This document shows positions 45,156 through 53,118 of a stretch of 64,000 nt of DNA, in pieces. The position numbers were made by a program, and so were the translations under genes. Position 1 is the stretch's first letter. The number at the start of each line of letters is the position of its first letter. This DNA comes from Pseudomonas sp. PDNC002 (GTDB lineage: Bacteria > Pseudomonadota > Gammaproteobacteria > Pseudomonadales > Pseudomonadaceae). Location of the stretch: positions 3,599,502 to 3,663,501 of the forward strand of contig NZ_CP070356.1 in assembly GCF_016919445.1 (NCBI RefSeq), read 5' to 3'. Below the pieces are notes generated by a model. It worked only from the letters and a program-made list of their open reading frames with translations. It searched no databases and was not told where the DNA came from.

Positions 45156-46397
45156 TCAGACCTCCAGCGGCTGCGGCTGGCGCAGCGAGCGCAGCAGCAT
45201 GCCGAACAGGGTCAGTGTGGCGGCGAAGAACAGCGCCACCGCCCAGGCGACCGGCAGGTTCCATTGCAGGTGGCCGATGGCCGCCGGAATCGCCAGCGAG
45301 CACAGCCACAGCAGTTGCCAGCGGCCATTGCCGGGCGCGCCTTCCAGGCTGCGGCCGAGTACCCAGAGCGAGGTGATGATCCACACCGCGCCGACCACCT
45401 TCCAGGCCAGCGGCAACTGGTAGGCGAAGGCCAGGAAGCCCATGCCCAGCACCATCATCAGCAGCATCTGCAGCAGGCAGTAGAAGGCGGTGGCGGCGGA
45501 GATGCGCGGGCGATAGATGCGGAACGCGGTGATGTCGTGGGGCGGCTTCGGGTCCAGCCGCTCGGCGGCGGCCGGACGCCAGCCGGGACGGGCGAACCAC
45601 ACGCGAATTTTGTCTCCCCAGTTGTCGGCCAGGCGGGCGTCGGCGAGCAGGTCGCGGTACTTGTGGAAGTTCGCCTTGAGCGGGTCGAAGGTCTTCAGCT
45701 GGCCGTGGATGCCATAGATGATCGGCTCTTCCGACGCCGGGCGCTCCTTGGCGAAGGTGCCGAACAGGTGGTCCCAGAGCATCAGCACGCCGCCGTAATT
45801 GCGGTCCACGCAGTAGGCGTTCTGGCCGTGATGGACGCGGTGGTTGGAGGGCGAGGCAAAGCAGTAGTCGAACCAGCCAAGGCTGCCGATGTGGCGGGTG
45901 TGAATCCAGAACTGGTAACCGAGGATCACCGCGCCGGCGACGATGAACACGGTCGGCGGAATGCCGATCAGCGCCAGCGGCCAGTAGAAGAACCAGTTGG
46001 TGAGAAAGCCCGTGCTGGTCTGGCGCAGCGCCGTGGAGTAGTTGAACTCCTCGCTGGAGTGGTGCACCACGTGGGATGCCCAGACCAGGTTGACCTCATG
46101 GCCCATGCGGTGGTGCCAGTAGTAGCAGAAGTCGTAGCCGAGCAGGCCGATGACCCATACCCACCAGTGCGAGGTGGAGAGGTCGAACAGCGCGAGGTAC
46201 TGGTAGGCCAGCAGGTAGACGCCGAAGTTCAGGGCGCGCACGAACAGGTTGATGACCTGGCCGCTGAGCCCCAGCGATGCGCTCGACAGGCTGTCGGAGA
46301 GGGCGAAGGTCTGGCGCCGCCGCCAGAAGCTCCAGAGCAGTTCCACCAGCAGCAGCACCAGGAATGCCGGCACGGCGTAGACGATCATATTGGGCAT
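45156..46397 (-). CDS. Sterol desaturase/fatty acid hydroxylase family enzyme
   Basis: A 413-residue di-iron membrane oxygenase. Histidine boxes: HHRMGHEVN, HHSSEEFNYS and HRVHHGQN, plus a fourth near RNYGG. Helices flank these and continue to the C-terminus, which is longer than in the shortest family members. Bacterial relatives act on sterols, carotenoids, alkylglycerols or fatty acids; the substrate is unknown. It heads an operon with the 185-residue membrane protein and lies upstream of the second DUF1302/DUF1329 pair. Confidence 0.9.
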   Translation of the reverse strand: MPNMIVYAVPAFLVLLLVELLWSFWRRRQTFALSDSLSSASLGLSGQVINLFVRALNFGVYLLAYQYLALFDLSTSHWWVWVIGLLGYDFCYYWHHRMGHEVNLVWASHVVHHSSEEFNYSTALRQTSTGFLTNWFFYWPLALIGIPPTVFIVAGAVILGYQFWIHTRHIGSLGWFDYCFASPSNHRVHHGQNAYCVDRNYGGVLMLWDHLFGTFAKERPASEEPIIYGIHGQLKTFDPLKANFHKYRDLLADARLADNWGDKIRVWFARPGWRPAAAERLDPKPPHDITAFRIYRPRISAATAFYCLLQMLLMMVLGMGFLAFAYQLPLAWKVVGAVWIITSLWVLGRSLEGAPGNGRWQLLWLCSLAIPAAIGHLQWNLPVAWAVALFFAATLTLFGMLLRSLRQPQPLEV

Positions 46398-46594
46398 GTT
46401 TCTGCCTCCTTATTATGTTGCAGGGAGGCTAACGCGCCGCGCCGAAGCGGGCGTGATGCAGGGCGCCAGTGCGCATGTCGGGTGACGTCAATCGGCGGAG
46501 CATTCGATTGGGTGATGGCGATCCATAGACGCCAGGAGCGGCATTACCTGTAGGAGCAACTGTCTTCTTCTGCGAGTCCGTGCTCGGGGGTTCT

Positions 46595-46735
46595 TCCCTC
46601 TCCCCAGCCCTCTCCCTGAAGGGCGAGGGAGCCGTCCGTGCCGGCTGATGCCGCAGTTTCATCTTACTCCGAACGGTCCCCTCTCCCTTCGGAGCGGGGC
46701 GCGCAGCCAGGGTTAGGGAGAGGGCAAGCCTCCGC
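46595..46735. repeat. CCCTCTCCC-type intergenic repeat
   Basis: Copies of CCCTCTCCC (46596, 46610, 46679) face GGGAGAGGG at about 46717, with GAAGGGCGAGGGAG between. This resembles a dispersed intergenic palindrome seen in many Pseudomonas and Xanthomonas genomes. It probably folds into a long imperfect hairpin. Confidence 0.6.
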
Positions 46736-46752
46736 TGAGGAATCCCAAACTA

Positions 46753-46839
46753 CGTAGGAGCGGGCTTGCTCGCGAACACGGTCGAGTTCTGCACGAAAAT
46801 TTCGGAGGAATGCGGTTCGCGAGCAAGCTCGCTCCTACA
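46753..46839. repeat. Inverted pair of REP elements (REPIN)
   Basis: CGTAGGAGCGGGCTTGCTCGC and its inverted partner GCGAGCAAGCTCGCTCCTAC (the first differing by one base) are separated by about 40 bases, directly downstream of the AraC stop codon. Same family as 15487-15552. Confidence 0.88.
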
Positions 46840-46851
46840 AAGGGTTTGGTG

Positions 46852-47871
46852 CTAGCCGGCGCGCAGGGTCTTGCGGAAATCTGCCGGGGAGATCCCGCGC
46901 GACTGGCGGAAGGCGTGACTGAACGCACTGGCCTGGGAGAAACCGAGCAGCAGGGCGATCTCCATGACGCTGGAGTCGGTGTGCCGCAGGTAGTGATCGG
47001 CCAACTCCATGCGCATGGTTTCCAGCACCTGGGAGAAGCTCTCGCCCTCGGCGGCCAGCTTGCGCTGCAGGGTCCGCGGCGACATGGCGAGGTCGCTTGA
47101 GAGGCCTTCCAGACTCACTTCGCCACCAGGCATGCGCTCCACCAGCAACGTGCGCAGGCGTCCGATCACCGACAGCGGCGCGTAGGAACGGCCCAGTTGC
47201 AGGTCCGCCTCCAGCAGCAGGCTCCTGTGGGTTCGTGCGTCGGCGCCCTGGATGCGCGCGGCGAGCATTGTCTCGGGGAAGACCAGCGCATTGCGGTCGG
47301 CACCGAACTGCACCGGGCAGCCGAAGAACGCTTCATGGTGCGAGGTATCGCCGGGCGCAGCATGCATCATCTGCACTGCCAGCAACGGCGCGCTGCTGCC
47401 GATCAGCCAGCGGCCGAAAGCGGTCCAGCCGGCCAGCACCGCCTCCTGCAGGTAGCCGCTGTAAGGCTCCAGCTCGGTGATGCGGCGGTCTTCGAGCAGT
47501 ACCCGGCCACCGTCGATGGTGATCTGCGTCTGGCTGGACGGGCTGTCGAAGACGATCTTGCCGAAGCGCCGGATCATGCTCATCGACTCGCCCAGGGTCG
47601 CGCTGGTCATCGATACCGCGCCCAGCACGCCGTAGCTGCCGGGGCGCACCGCCGCGCCCACCAGCAGGCCGAAGTGCGGCAGGCCGCCCATGCGCGCTGC
47701 CAGCTCCAGCAGGGCGCGCAGCTGATGCATGGGAATGCGCAGGATCGGGTCGGCCAGGCGCTCGCGCGGCAGGCCGATCTCGCGCAGCAGCAGGTCGCCG
47801 TCGCAGCCGTATTGTTCGGCGACGTCGAGTACGTGGTTGACGAAAGCGGCGCTGGAGGTGGCAGGGCGCAT
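46852..47871 (-). CDS. AraC-family regulator (OruR/ArgR-like)
   Basis: A 339-residue regulator with an N-terminal arabinose-binding-like domain (LREIGLPRERLADPILRIPM) and two C-terminal helix-turn-helix motifs (VSLEGLSSDLAMSPRTLQRK; SVMEIALLLGFSQASAFSHA). It is divergent from nothing; the SDR gene upstream ends 88 bases away on the same strand. Its target is not evident, although the sterol-desaturase operon lies next to it across the repeat region. Confidence 0.9.
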   Translation of the reverse strand: MRPATSSAAFVNHVLDVAEQYGCDGDLLLREIGLPRERLADPILRIPMHQLRALLELAARMGGLPHFGLLVGAAVRPGSYGVLGAVSMTSATLGESMSMIRRFGKIVFDSPSSQTQITIDGGRVLLEDRRITELEPYSGYLQEAVLAGWTAFGRWLIGSSAPLLAVQMMHAAPGDTSHHEAFFGCPVQFGADRNALVFPETMLAARIQGADARTHRSLLLEADLQLGRSYAPLSVIGRLRTLLVERMPGGEVSLEGLSSDLAMSPRTLQRKLAAEGESFSQVLETMRMELADHYLRHTDSSVMEIALLLGFSQASAFSHAFRQSRGISPADFRKTLRAG

Positions 47872-47959
47872 AGGGGCAAGGCGGTCCGGTGGTCCGGTTG
47901 TTATGGGGCGAATCTACCAAGGCGGACGCCGCCGCGGCCAGCGGCGCCCGTCGGTTGGG

Positions 47960-48655
47960 TCAGACCCTGCCGGTGACCGGGATGCCGGCGCCGGTGATGG
48001 CCGACGCGGCATCGCCGAGCAGGAACAGGATCACCCCGGCGAGTTGCTGCGGCGTCACCCAGCGGTCGAACTCCGCATCGGGCATCGCGGCGCGATTCTG
48101 CGGGGTGTCGATGATGCTCGGCAGCACGGCATTCACCGTCACGCCCTGATCCTTGAGTTCCTCGGCGAGGCTCTCGGTCAGGCGCAGTACGCCGGCCTTG
48201 GACGCTGCGTAGGCACCCATCCCCATGCCGGCCTTCGCCGCCGCGCCGGCGCCGATATTGACGATGCGCCCGGCCGCCGAGCGACGGATCAACGGCAGCA
48301 GCGCCTGGCAGGTGTTCAGCGCGGTGCGCAGGTTGAGTGCGTAGAGGCGGTCCCAGGTCTCGACATCACCGCCCTGGATCGGCTCCCAGGCGAAGCCACC
48401 GGCCACGTTCACCAGCGCATCGAGGCGACCATAGTGCGCTTCGATACGGCTCGCCACGGCCTGGCAATCGGCGGCCGAGGTGAGGTCCACGCCCGGCAGC
48501 AGCAGTTGTTCGGGTGTGGAGGGCAATGTCGTCGAGGCGCGATCGATCAGCACCAGGCGCGCGCCCTGGGCGGCAGCCATGTCGGCGAGGGTGTCGCCGA
48601 GGTTGCCGAAGGCGCCGGTGATTGCAATGACACGCTGGGAGAGTGGGTGTTCCAA
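47960..48655 (-). CDS. Short-chain dehydrogenase/reductase
   Basis: A 231-residue NAD(P)-dependent SDR. The cofactor motif is TGAFGNLG; NVAGG, the catalytic Ser region and YAASKAG (Tyr-Lys) follow. I chose a TTG start at 48655 because AGAGGAAG lies seven bases upstream; the in-frame ATG at 48676 has no ribosome-binding site and adds seven residues. Substrate unknown. It may be co-transcribed with the AraC gene downstream. Confidence 0.88.
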   Translation of the reverse strand: MEHPLSQRVIAITGAFGNLGDTLADMAAAQGARLVLIDRASTTLPSTPEQLLLPGVDLTSAADCQAVASRIEAHYGRLDALVNVAGGFAWEPIQGGDVETWDRLYALNLRTALNTCQALLPLIRRSAAGRIVNIGAGAAAKAGMGMGAYAASKAGVLRLTESLAEELKDQGVTVNAVLPSIIDTPQNRAAMPDAEFDRWVTPQQLAGVILFLLGDAASAITGAGIPVTGRV

Positions 48656-48831
48656 GTGGGACTTCCTCTGTTTCATTCAGAGCGCACGCTAAAGAGGCAG
48701 CTGCCCTGCGTCATGTCCCAGGACGTCAACTTGAATGTGTTTACGCGCCAAGCTGCAACAGCAGGTTGCCGGCGTCGCCGATTCAGTCGCCTTGAGCGGT
48801 GGCTGGCGGAGCGTGGTACCGCCAGGCGAGT

Positions 48832-48867
48832 CACCCGGACCGGCGCCGTGCGGCGCGAGTCCGGGTG
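48832..48867 (-). terminator. Terminator after the aldehyde dehydrogenase gene
   Basis: A nine-base outer stem, CACCCGGAC/GTCCGGGTG, with an inner GGCGCC/GGCGC dyad, ten bases past the stop codon. Confidence 0.65.
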
Positions 48868-48876
48868 AAGAACGTC

Positions 48877-50265
48877 TCAGCGGCGGTCCACCCAGACGGT
48901 TTGCGCGTTGCAGAACTCGCGCACGCCGAAGTGCGACAGCTCGCGACCGAAGCCGCTCTTCTTCACGCCGCCGAAGCCGACGCGCGGATCGCTGGCGCTG
49001 TAACCGTTGATGAACACGCCACCAACGTCCAGCTCGGCGGTCATTTGCCGGGCCCGGGCAAGATCGGCGGTGAACACCGTGGCGGTCAGGCCGAAGTCGC
49101 TGTCGTTAGCCAGCTCCAGCGCATGACGCGCATCCTTGGCACGGATGATCGAGGCCACCGGGCCGAACAGTTCCTCGCGGAACGAAGTCATCTGCGGGGT
49201 GACGTCGCCCAGCACGGTGGGCAGGTAGAAGTTGCCCGCACCTTCCGCCTTGCCGCCGCCCAGCAGCAGGGTGGCGCCTTCGGCCAGGGTGCGTTGCACC
49301 TGGTCGTCCAGCTCATCGCGCAGGTCGAAGCGCGCCATGGGGCCGATGTAGGTCTGCGCCTGGGTCGGGTCGCCCATCACCAGTTCACGGGTGGCGGCGA
49401 CGAAGCGCTCGGTGAAGGCGTCGGCGATGCTCTCCTCGATGATGAAACGCTTGGCCGCGGCGCAGACCTGCCCGGAGTTCTGGAAGCGCCCAGCCACGGC
49501 GGCCTTCACGGCCACCTCCAGGTCAGCGTCGGCCAGCACGATGAAGGCGTCCGAGCCGCCCAGTTCCAGCACGCATTTCTTCAGCGCGGCACCCGCCTGG
49601 GAGCCGATGGCCGAGCCGGCGCGTACGCTGCCGGTAACGGTGACGGCGGCGATACGGTCGTCGCGGATGGCCTGGGACACCAGGTCATTGCCGACGTTGA
49701 TCACCTCGAACACGCCAGCCGGGAAGTCGGCCTGCTGGAAAGCCTGCAGCATCAGGTAGGCGCTGCCCATGACGTTGGGCGCGTGCTTGAGCACATAGGT
49801 GTTGCCCGCCAGCAGGGCCGGCACGGCGCCGCGCAGCACCTGCCAGACCGGGAAGTTCCACGGCATCACCGCGAGGATCGGGCCGAGCGGGCGGTACTCG
49901 ATCCAGGCGCGCTCGTGTTCAACGGTGGTGGGTTCGGCAGCGAGCATCTGCGGGCCGTTGGCGGCGTACCAGTCGCACAGGCCGGCGCACTTTTCCACTT
50001 CGCCACGGGCCTGGGCGATCGGCTTGCCCATTTCGGCGGTGATGGTCTGCGCGAAGGTCTCGGCATTGGCGCGCAGGGCCTGGCCGAGGCGCACCAGCGC
50101 GGCGGCGCGCTGCTCCAGCGGGGTGCGCTTCCAGCCGGCGTAACCTTGGGCGGCGCGCGCCAGGGATTGTTCCAGGGCTTGCGCGGATTCGAAGGCGTAG
50201 CTGTCGATCACCTCGCCGGTGGCGGGGCTGCGGGAAATCGCGTGGGTCTGCGGGGTGATGCTCAT
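48877..50265 (-). CDS. sad: NAD(P)-dependent succinate-semialdehyde-type dehydrogenase
   Basis: A 462-residue aldehyde dehydrogenase close to Sad/YneI. Motifs: MPWNFPVWQVLRGAVPAL, TGSVRAGSAIG, catalytic Glu in LELGGSDAF, catalytic Cys in NSGQVCAAAKRF, and FGGVKKSGFGRELSHFG. It oxidises succinate semialdehyde (4-aminobutyrate, arginine or 4-hydroxyphenylacetate breakdown) or a related aldehyde. No aminotransferase is adjacent. It is divergent from a LysR gene across 107 bases, its likely regulator. Confidence 0.9.
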   Translation of the reverse strand: MSITPQTHAISRSPATGEVIDSYAFESAQALEQSLARAAQGYAGWKRTPLEQRAAALVRLGQALRANAETFAQTITAEMGKPIAQARGEVEKCAGLCDWYAANGPQMLAAEPTTVEHERAWIEYRPLGPILAVMPWNFPVWQVLRGAVPALLAGNTYVLKHAPNVMGSAYLMLQAFQQADFPAGVFEVINVGNDLVSQAIRDDRIAAVTVTGSVRAGSAIGSQAGAALKKCVLELGGSDAFIVLADADLEVAVKAAVAGRFQNSGQVCAAAKRFIIEESIADAFTERFVAATRELVMGDPTQAQTYIGPMARFDLRDELDDQVQRTLAEGATLLLGGGKAEGAGNFYLPTVLGDVTPQMTSFREELFGPVASIIRAKDARHALELANDSDFGLTATVFTADLARARQMTAELDVGGVFINGYSASDPRVGFGGVKKSGFGRELSHFGVREFCNAQTVWVDRR

Positions 50266-50372
50266 GGCTCGCTCCTGAAAGGTGGGTGGGCGGAGTGGAG
50301 CCAGTGTCGCGTTGAAATATGCTCATGAAAACTGAATAATAATGACGATTACGCTCTCGTTTGGAGAATGAA

Positions 50373-51257
50373 ATGGACCTGGTCCAGCTGGAAATCTTCT
50401 GCGCCGTGGCGGCCCACAAAAGCATCGCCGCCGCCGCACAGGCCATGCACCGTGTGCCATCGAACCTCACCACGCGGATCAAGCAACTGGAGGCGGACCT
50501 GGACGCCGACCTGTTCATCCGCGAGAACAACCGCCTGCGCCTGTCGCTGGCCGGGCACGACTTCCTTGTCTATGCGACACGCATCCTTGGCCTCGTGGAA
50601 GAGGCGAGGGTGGTGGTATCCGGCAAGGAACCCAGCGGACGCTTCCCCATCGGCTCGCTGGAAAGCACGGCGGCGGTGCGCATTCCACGCCTGCTGGCGC
50701 GTTATCACCAGCAGTACCCGAAGGTGGAGCTGGACCTGTCCACCGGGCCCTCCGGCACGATGATCGACGGCGTGATCGCCGGCGAGCTGATCGCCGCCTT
50801 CGTCGACGGTCCGATCAAGCACCCGGCACTGGACGGCATGCCGGTGTTCGACGAAGACATGCTGGTGGTCGCGCCGTCCCACCACGCGCCGATCCAGCGT
50901 GGGCGGGACGCCGATGGCGAGATGATCTACGTGTTCCGCGACAACTGTTCCTACCGCCACCACTTCGAGCGCTGGTTCGCCGCCGACGGCGCCGCGCCGG
51001 GCGCCATCCGCGAGCTGGAGTCCTACCACAGCATGCTTGCCTGCGTGAGCGCCGGCGGCGGGCTGGCGGTGATGCCACGCAGCATGCTGTCGAACATGCC
51101 CGGCAGCATCTCGGTCAGCGCCTGGCCGATGGCGGGCGACTTTGCCCGCTTGAACACCTGGCTGATCTGGCGTAGCGACACGCGCTCGCGGTCCCTGGAG
51201 CTGTTTCGGAATCTGGTGGAAGAGCAGGCGGCGGCGTTGGATATGGCGGGGGCGTGA
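50373..51257 (+). CDS. LysR-family regulator
   Basis: A 294-residue LysR regulator. The N-terminal helix-turn-helix is [20 protein letters not shown] followed by [13 protein letters not shown]; the C-terminal periplasmic-binding-like domain includes [18 protein letters not shown]. The ATG at 50373 has TGGAG upstream; a TTG at 50361 is also in frame. It is divergent from the sad gene and most likely controls it. A T-N11-A type site should lie in 50266-50372, but I could not fix one. Confidence 0.9.
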   Translation: MDLVQLEIFCAVAAHKSIAAAAQAMHRVPSNLTTRIKQLEADLDADLFIRENNRLRLSLAGHDFLVYATRILGLVEEARVVVSGKEPSGRFPIGSLESTAAVRIPRLLARYHQQYPKVELDLSTGPSGTMIDGVIAGELIAAFVDGPIKHPALDGMPVFDEDMLVVAPSHHAPIQRGRDADGEMIYVFRDNCSYRHHFERWFAADGAAPGAIRELESYHSMLACVSAGGGLAVMPRSMLSNMPGSISVSAWPMAGDFARLNTWLIWRSDTRSRSLELFRNLVEEQAAALDMAGA

Positions 51258-51348
51258 GTCCGTGGCTGTCATGCGCGCCCTGGGGTGAGCCCCTTCACGG
51301 CCACGACGAAGGAACGACGGACTGAGCGCGGCCCTGGTCCGGACAGGG

Positions 51349-51945
51349 TCAATCGCCGCTGCGCAGGCGCAGGCACTGGTGGCGGTGCAAGCCCAGGCGC
51401 ACTTCGTCGAGCAGCGCTTCGGCGCAGGCCAGGGCCCGCGCGGATTCTTCGTCGGATGCGAGGCCGGCGCGGGTGAAGTCGTCGATGCGCAGCCCTTCGG
51501 GCGTGCCGGGCGCTTCCACCAGGGTCCAGCCCAGGCCGCTCGCCTCCAGGCTGCGGGCGAGGCCGGCGCCGAGCTGCTCGTCGTCGGCGCCAGCGGGCTC
51601 AACCAGCCATTGCCAATGCCCGACCAGGAACAGTCGCGGCACGTCGGCACGCAGGGCGCCATCGAGTAGCGCGCCGCACAGGGGCGGGAGGTTTTCCGCA
51701 GGCTCGTTGCCCAGGAAGGCGAAGATCACATCGAGTCCGGATACCGCTTCGCTGACCGTGATCGACGAGTCCAGGCTACCCAGCTTGCTGCGCAGGCCGG
51801 GACGGGCCTGCAGGGCGTTGAGGTCATCGAGCAGCACCGTCACTTCGTGCTGGCGGTGCAGGGCGCCGGCGATCAGCGCCTGGCCGAGGCTGTCGAAAGG
51901 CTGGAACAGTCCCAGCTTCAGGGTGGGCGTTTCGAGGTTGTGCAT
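51349..51945 (-). CDS. NAD(P)-binding Rossmann-fold protein
   Basis: A 198-residue protein of the NmrA/NAD(P)H-binding type. The Rossmann start is LGLFQPFDSLGQALIAGAL, which lacks the usual GxGxxG spacing; VLLDDLNALQ, VIFAFLGNEP and PRLFLVGHWQWL follow. It has a related DFTRAGL stretch near the end. The reaction is unknown, and the missing glycines make catalysis doubtful. It is a single gene downstream of azlD, across a terminator. Confidence 0.72.
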   Translation of the reverse strand: MHNLETPTLKLGLFQPFDSLGQALIAGALHRQHEVTVLLDDLNALQARPGLRSKLGSLDSSITVSEAVSGLDVIFAFLGNEPAENLPPLCGALLDGALRADVPRLFLVGHWQWLVEPAGADDEQLGAGLARSLEASGLGWTLVEAPGTPEGLRIDDFTRAGLASDEESARALACAEALLDEVRLGLHRHQCLRLRSGD

Positions 51946-51962
51946 GGTGACTCCTGCGCTTC

Positions 51963-51992
51963 GCGTGGGCCTCGATCATTCGAAGGCCACGC
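51963..51992 (-). terminator. Terminator hairpin after azlD
   Basis: GCGTGGGCCT and AGGCCACGC pair with one bulge around an 11-base loop, 33 bases past the AzlD stop. Confidence 0.6.
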
Positions 51993-52024
51993 GGCGCAAG
52001 AGGTTCAGACGGATTCCCCAGCGG

Positions 52025-52339
52025 TCACAGCCACCAGCGCAGCAGGTAGAACGCCCCCATGCTCAGCACCACGCTGAGCAGCACGTTGCGCGTCCACAGC
52101 ACCAGCGCCACGGCGACGACCGCGCCGAGCAGGTAGGGGTTGTCCAGGCGCAGGTTGAGCTGGTGCTCGGGGAGGAAGACGATCGGCCCGCAGATCGCGG
52201 TGAGCATGCCCGGCACCGCGAAGCCGAGGAATTGCCGCACGTTGCTGCTCAGGCGGATCGGCAGGCGCGGTTCGAGGAACACGTAGCGGTTGAAGAACAC
52301 GATCAGGCCCATGCCGACGATCACTGCCCAGACCATCAT
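52025..52339 (-). CDS. azlD: AzlD-type small subunit of a branched-chain amino acid exporter
   Basis: A 104-residue membrane protein with about three or four helices (MVWAVIVGMGLIVFFNRYVFL, LGFAVPGMLTAICGPIVFL, PYLLGAVVAVALVLW). It overlaps azlC by ATGA. AzlCD (YgaZH) pairs export branched-chain amino acids or analogues. Confidence 0.9.
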   Translation of the reverse strand: MMVWAVIVGMGLIVFFNRYVFLEPRLPIRLSSNVRQFLGFAVPGMLTAICGPIVFLPEHQLNLRLDNPYLLGAVVAVALVLWTRNVLLSVVLSMGAFYLLRWWL

Positions 52340-53034
52340 GCGCGCACCCCCGCGAGTTTCTGGCAGAGGAAGCCGGCGAACATTCCCGCCAGCCCCGACA
52401 GCACCAGCGCCGAGCCGACCTGCCAGTAGCTCAGCAGCACCGAGCAGAAGAGCGAGACGGCGACGCAGACCACGGTGGGCACGTTCTTCACCACCGGTGC
52501 GATCAGTGCGACGAAGGTGGCGGCGATGGAGAAGTCCAGGCCCAGGTGTTCCAGTCCTGGAATGCTGCTGCCCACCAGCACGCCGGCGAGGGTGAAGAGG
52601 TTCCAGGCGATGTAGAACGTCAGGCCCACGCCCAGCGCGTACCAGCGGTTGAAGGTCTGGCGGTCGTGGCCGCTGGTCAGCGCGAAGAATTCATCGGTGA
52701 GCAGGAAGCCCAGCCCCGCGCGCCAGCGCCCCGGCAGGCCGGAGATCAGCGGGCGCATGGTCATCCCGTAGAGCAGGTGCTGGGAGGTCAGCAGCAGGGT
52801 GGTGATCATGATCGAGAAGAATCCGGCGCCGCCCTTGAGCATGCCGATCGCGACCAGTTGCGCGGCGCCGGCGAAGACGATGGCGGACAGTCCCTGGCCG
52901 TGCAGCGGCGAAAGCCCCGCGTCGATGGCCAGGGAGCCCGCGAGCAGGCCCCAGGGCAGGACCGCCAGGGACAGCGGCATGATGTCGATGGCGCCCTTGA
53001 GGAAGGCGCGTGAGGGAAGCGTGGCGTGGGACAT
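52336..53034 (-). CDS. azlC: AzlC-type branched-chain amino acid exporter
   Basis: A 232-residue permease with about five or six helices. Family features: LKGAIDIMPLSLAVLPWGLLAG, QLVAIGMLKGGAGFFSIMITT, LLTSQHLLYGMTM and DEFFALTSGHD. It is translated just ahead of azlD. No adjacent Lrp or LysR gene suggests how it is regulated. Confidence 0.93.
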   Translation of the reverse strand: MSHATLPSRAFLKGAIDIMPLSLAVLPWGLLAGSLAIDAGLSPLHGQGLSAIVFAGAAQLVAIGMLKGGAGFFSIMITTLLLTSQHLLYGMTMRPLISGLPGRWRAGLGFLLTDEFFALTSGHDRQTFNRWYALGVGLTFYIAWNLFTLAGVLVGSSIPGLEHLGLDFSIAATFVALIAPVVKNVPTVVCVAVSLFCSVLLSYWQVGSALVLSGLAGMFAGFLCQKLAGVRA

Positions 53035-53118
53035 GGTGATTCTTTGCAGTCGATCGTGGCCACAGCTTGGCAGAGCGGTGCACCCGCTGGCTTGAACAAT
53101 CTTGCTGTTCGCCGTCCT

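Larger units (their letters stand above)
46398..46851. other. Gene-free stretch of repeats
   Basis: These 454 bases hold no convincing gene. From 46595 to 46735 there is an inverted arrangement of CCCTCTCCC-type sequences, and at 46753-46839 a REP pair. The first 150 bases contain only short degenerate dyads. Confidence 0.6.

Noticed and set aside
46398-46851. A CRISPR array in the repeat-rich gap
   Set aside because: The repeats are inverted and unequally spaced, without regular spacers. They fit REP-type palindromes.
51349-51945. Calling the Rossmann-fold protein a functional NAD(P) oxidoreductase
   Set aside because: The glycine motif for the dinucleotide is not intact, so I kept only a fold-level name.
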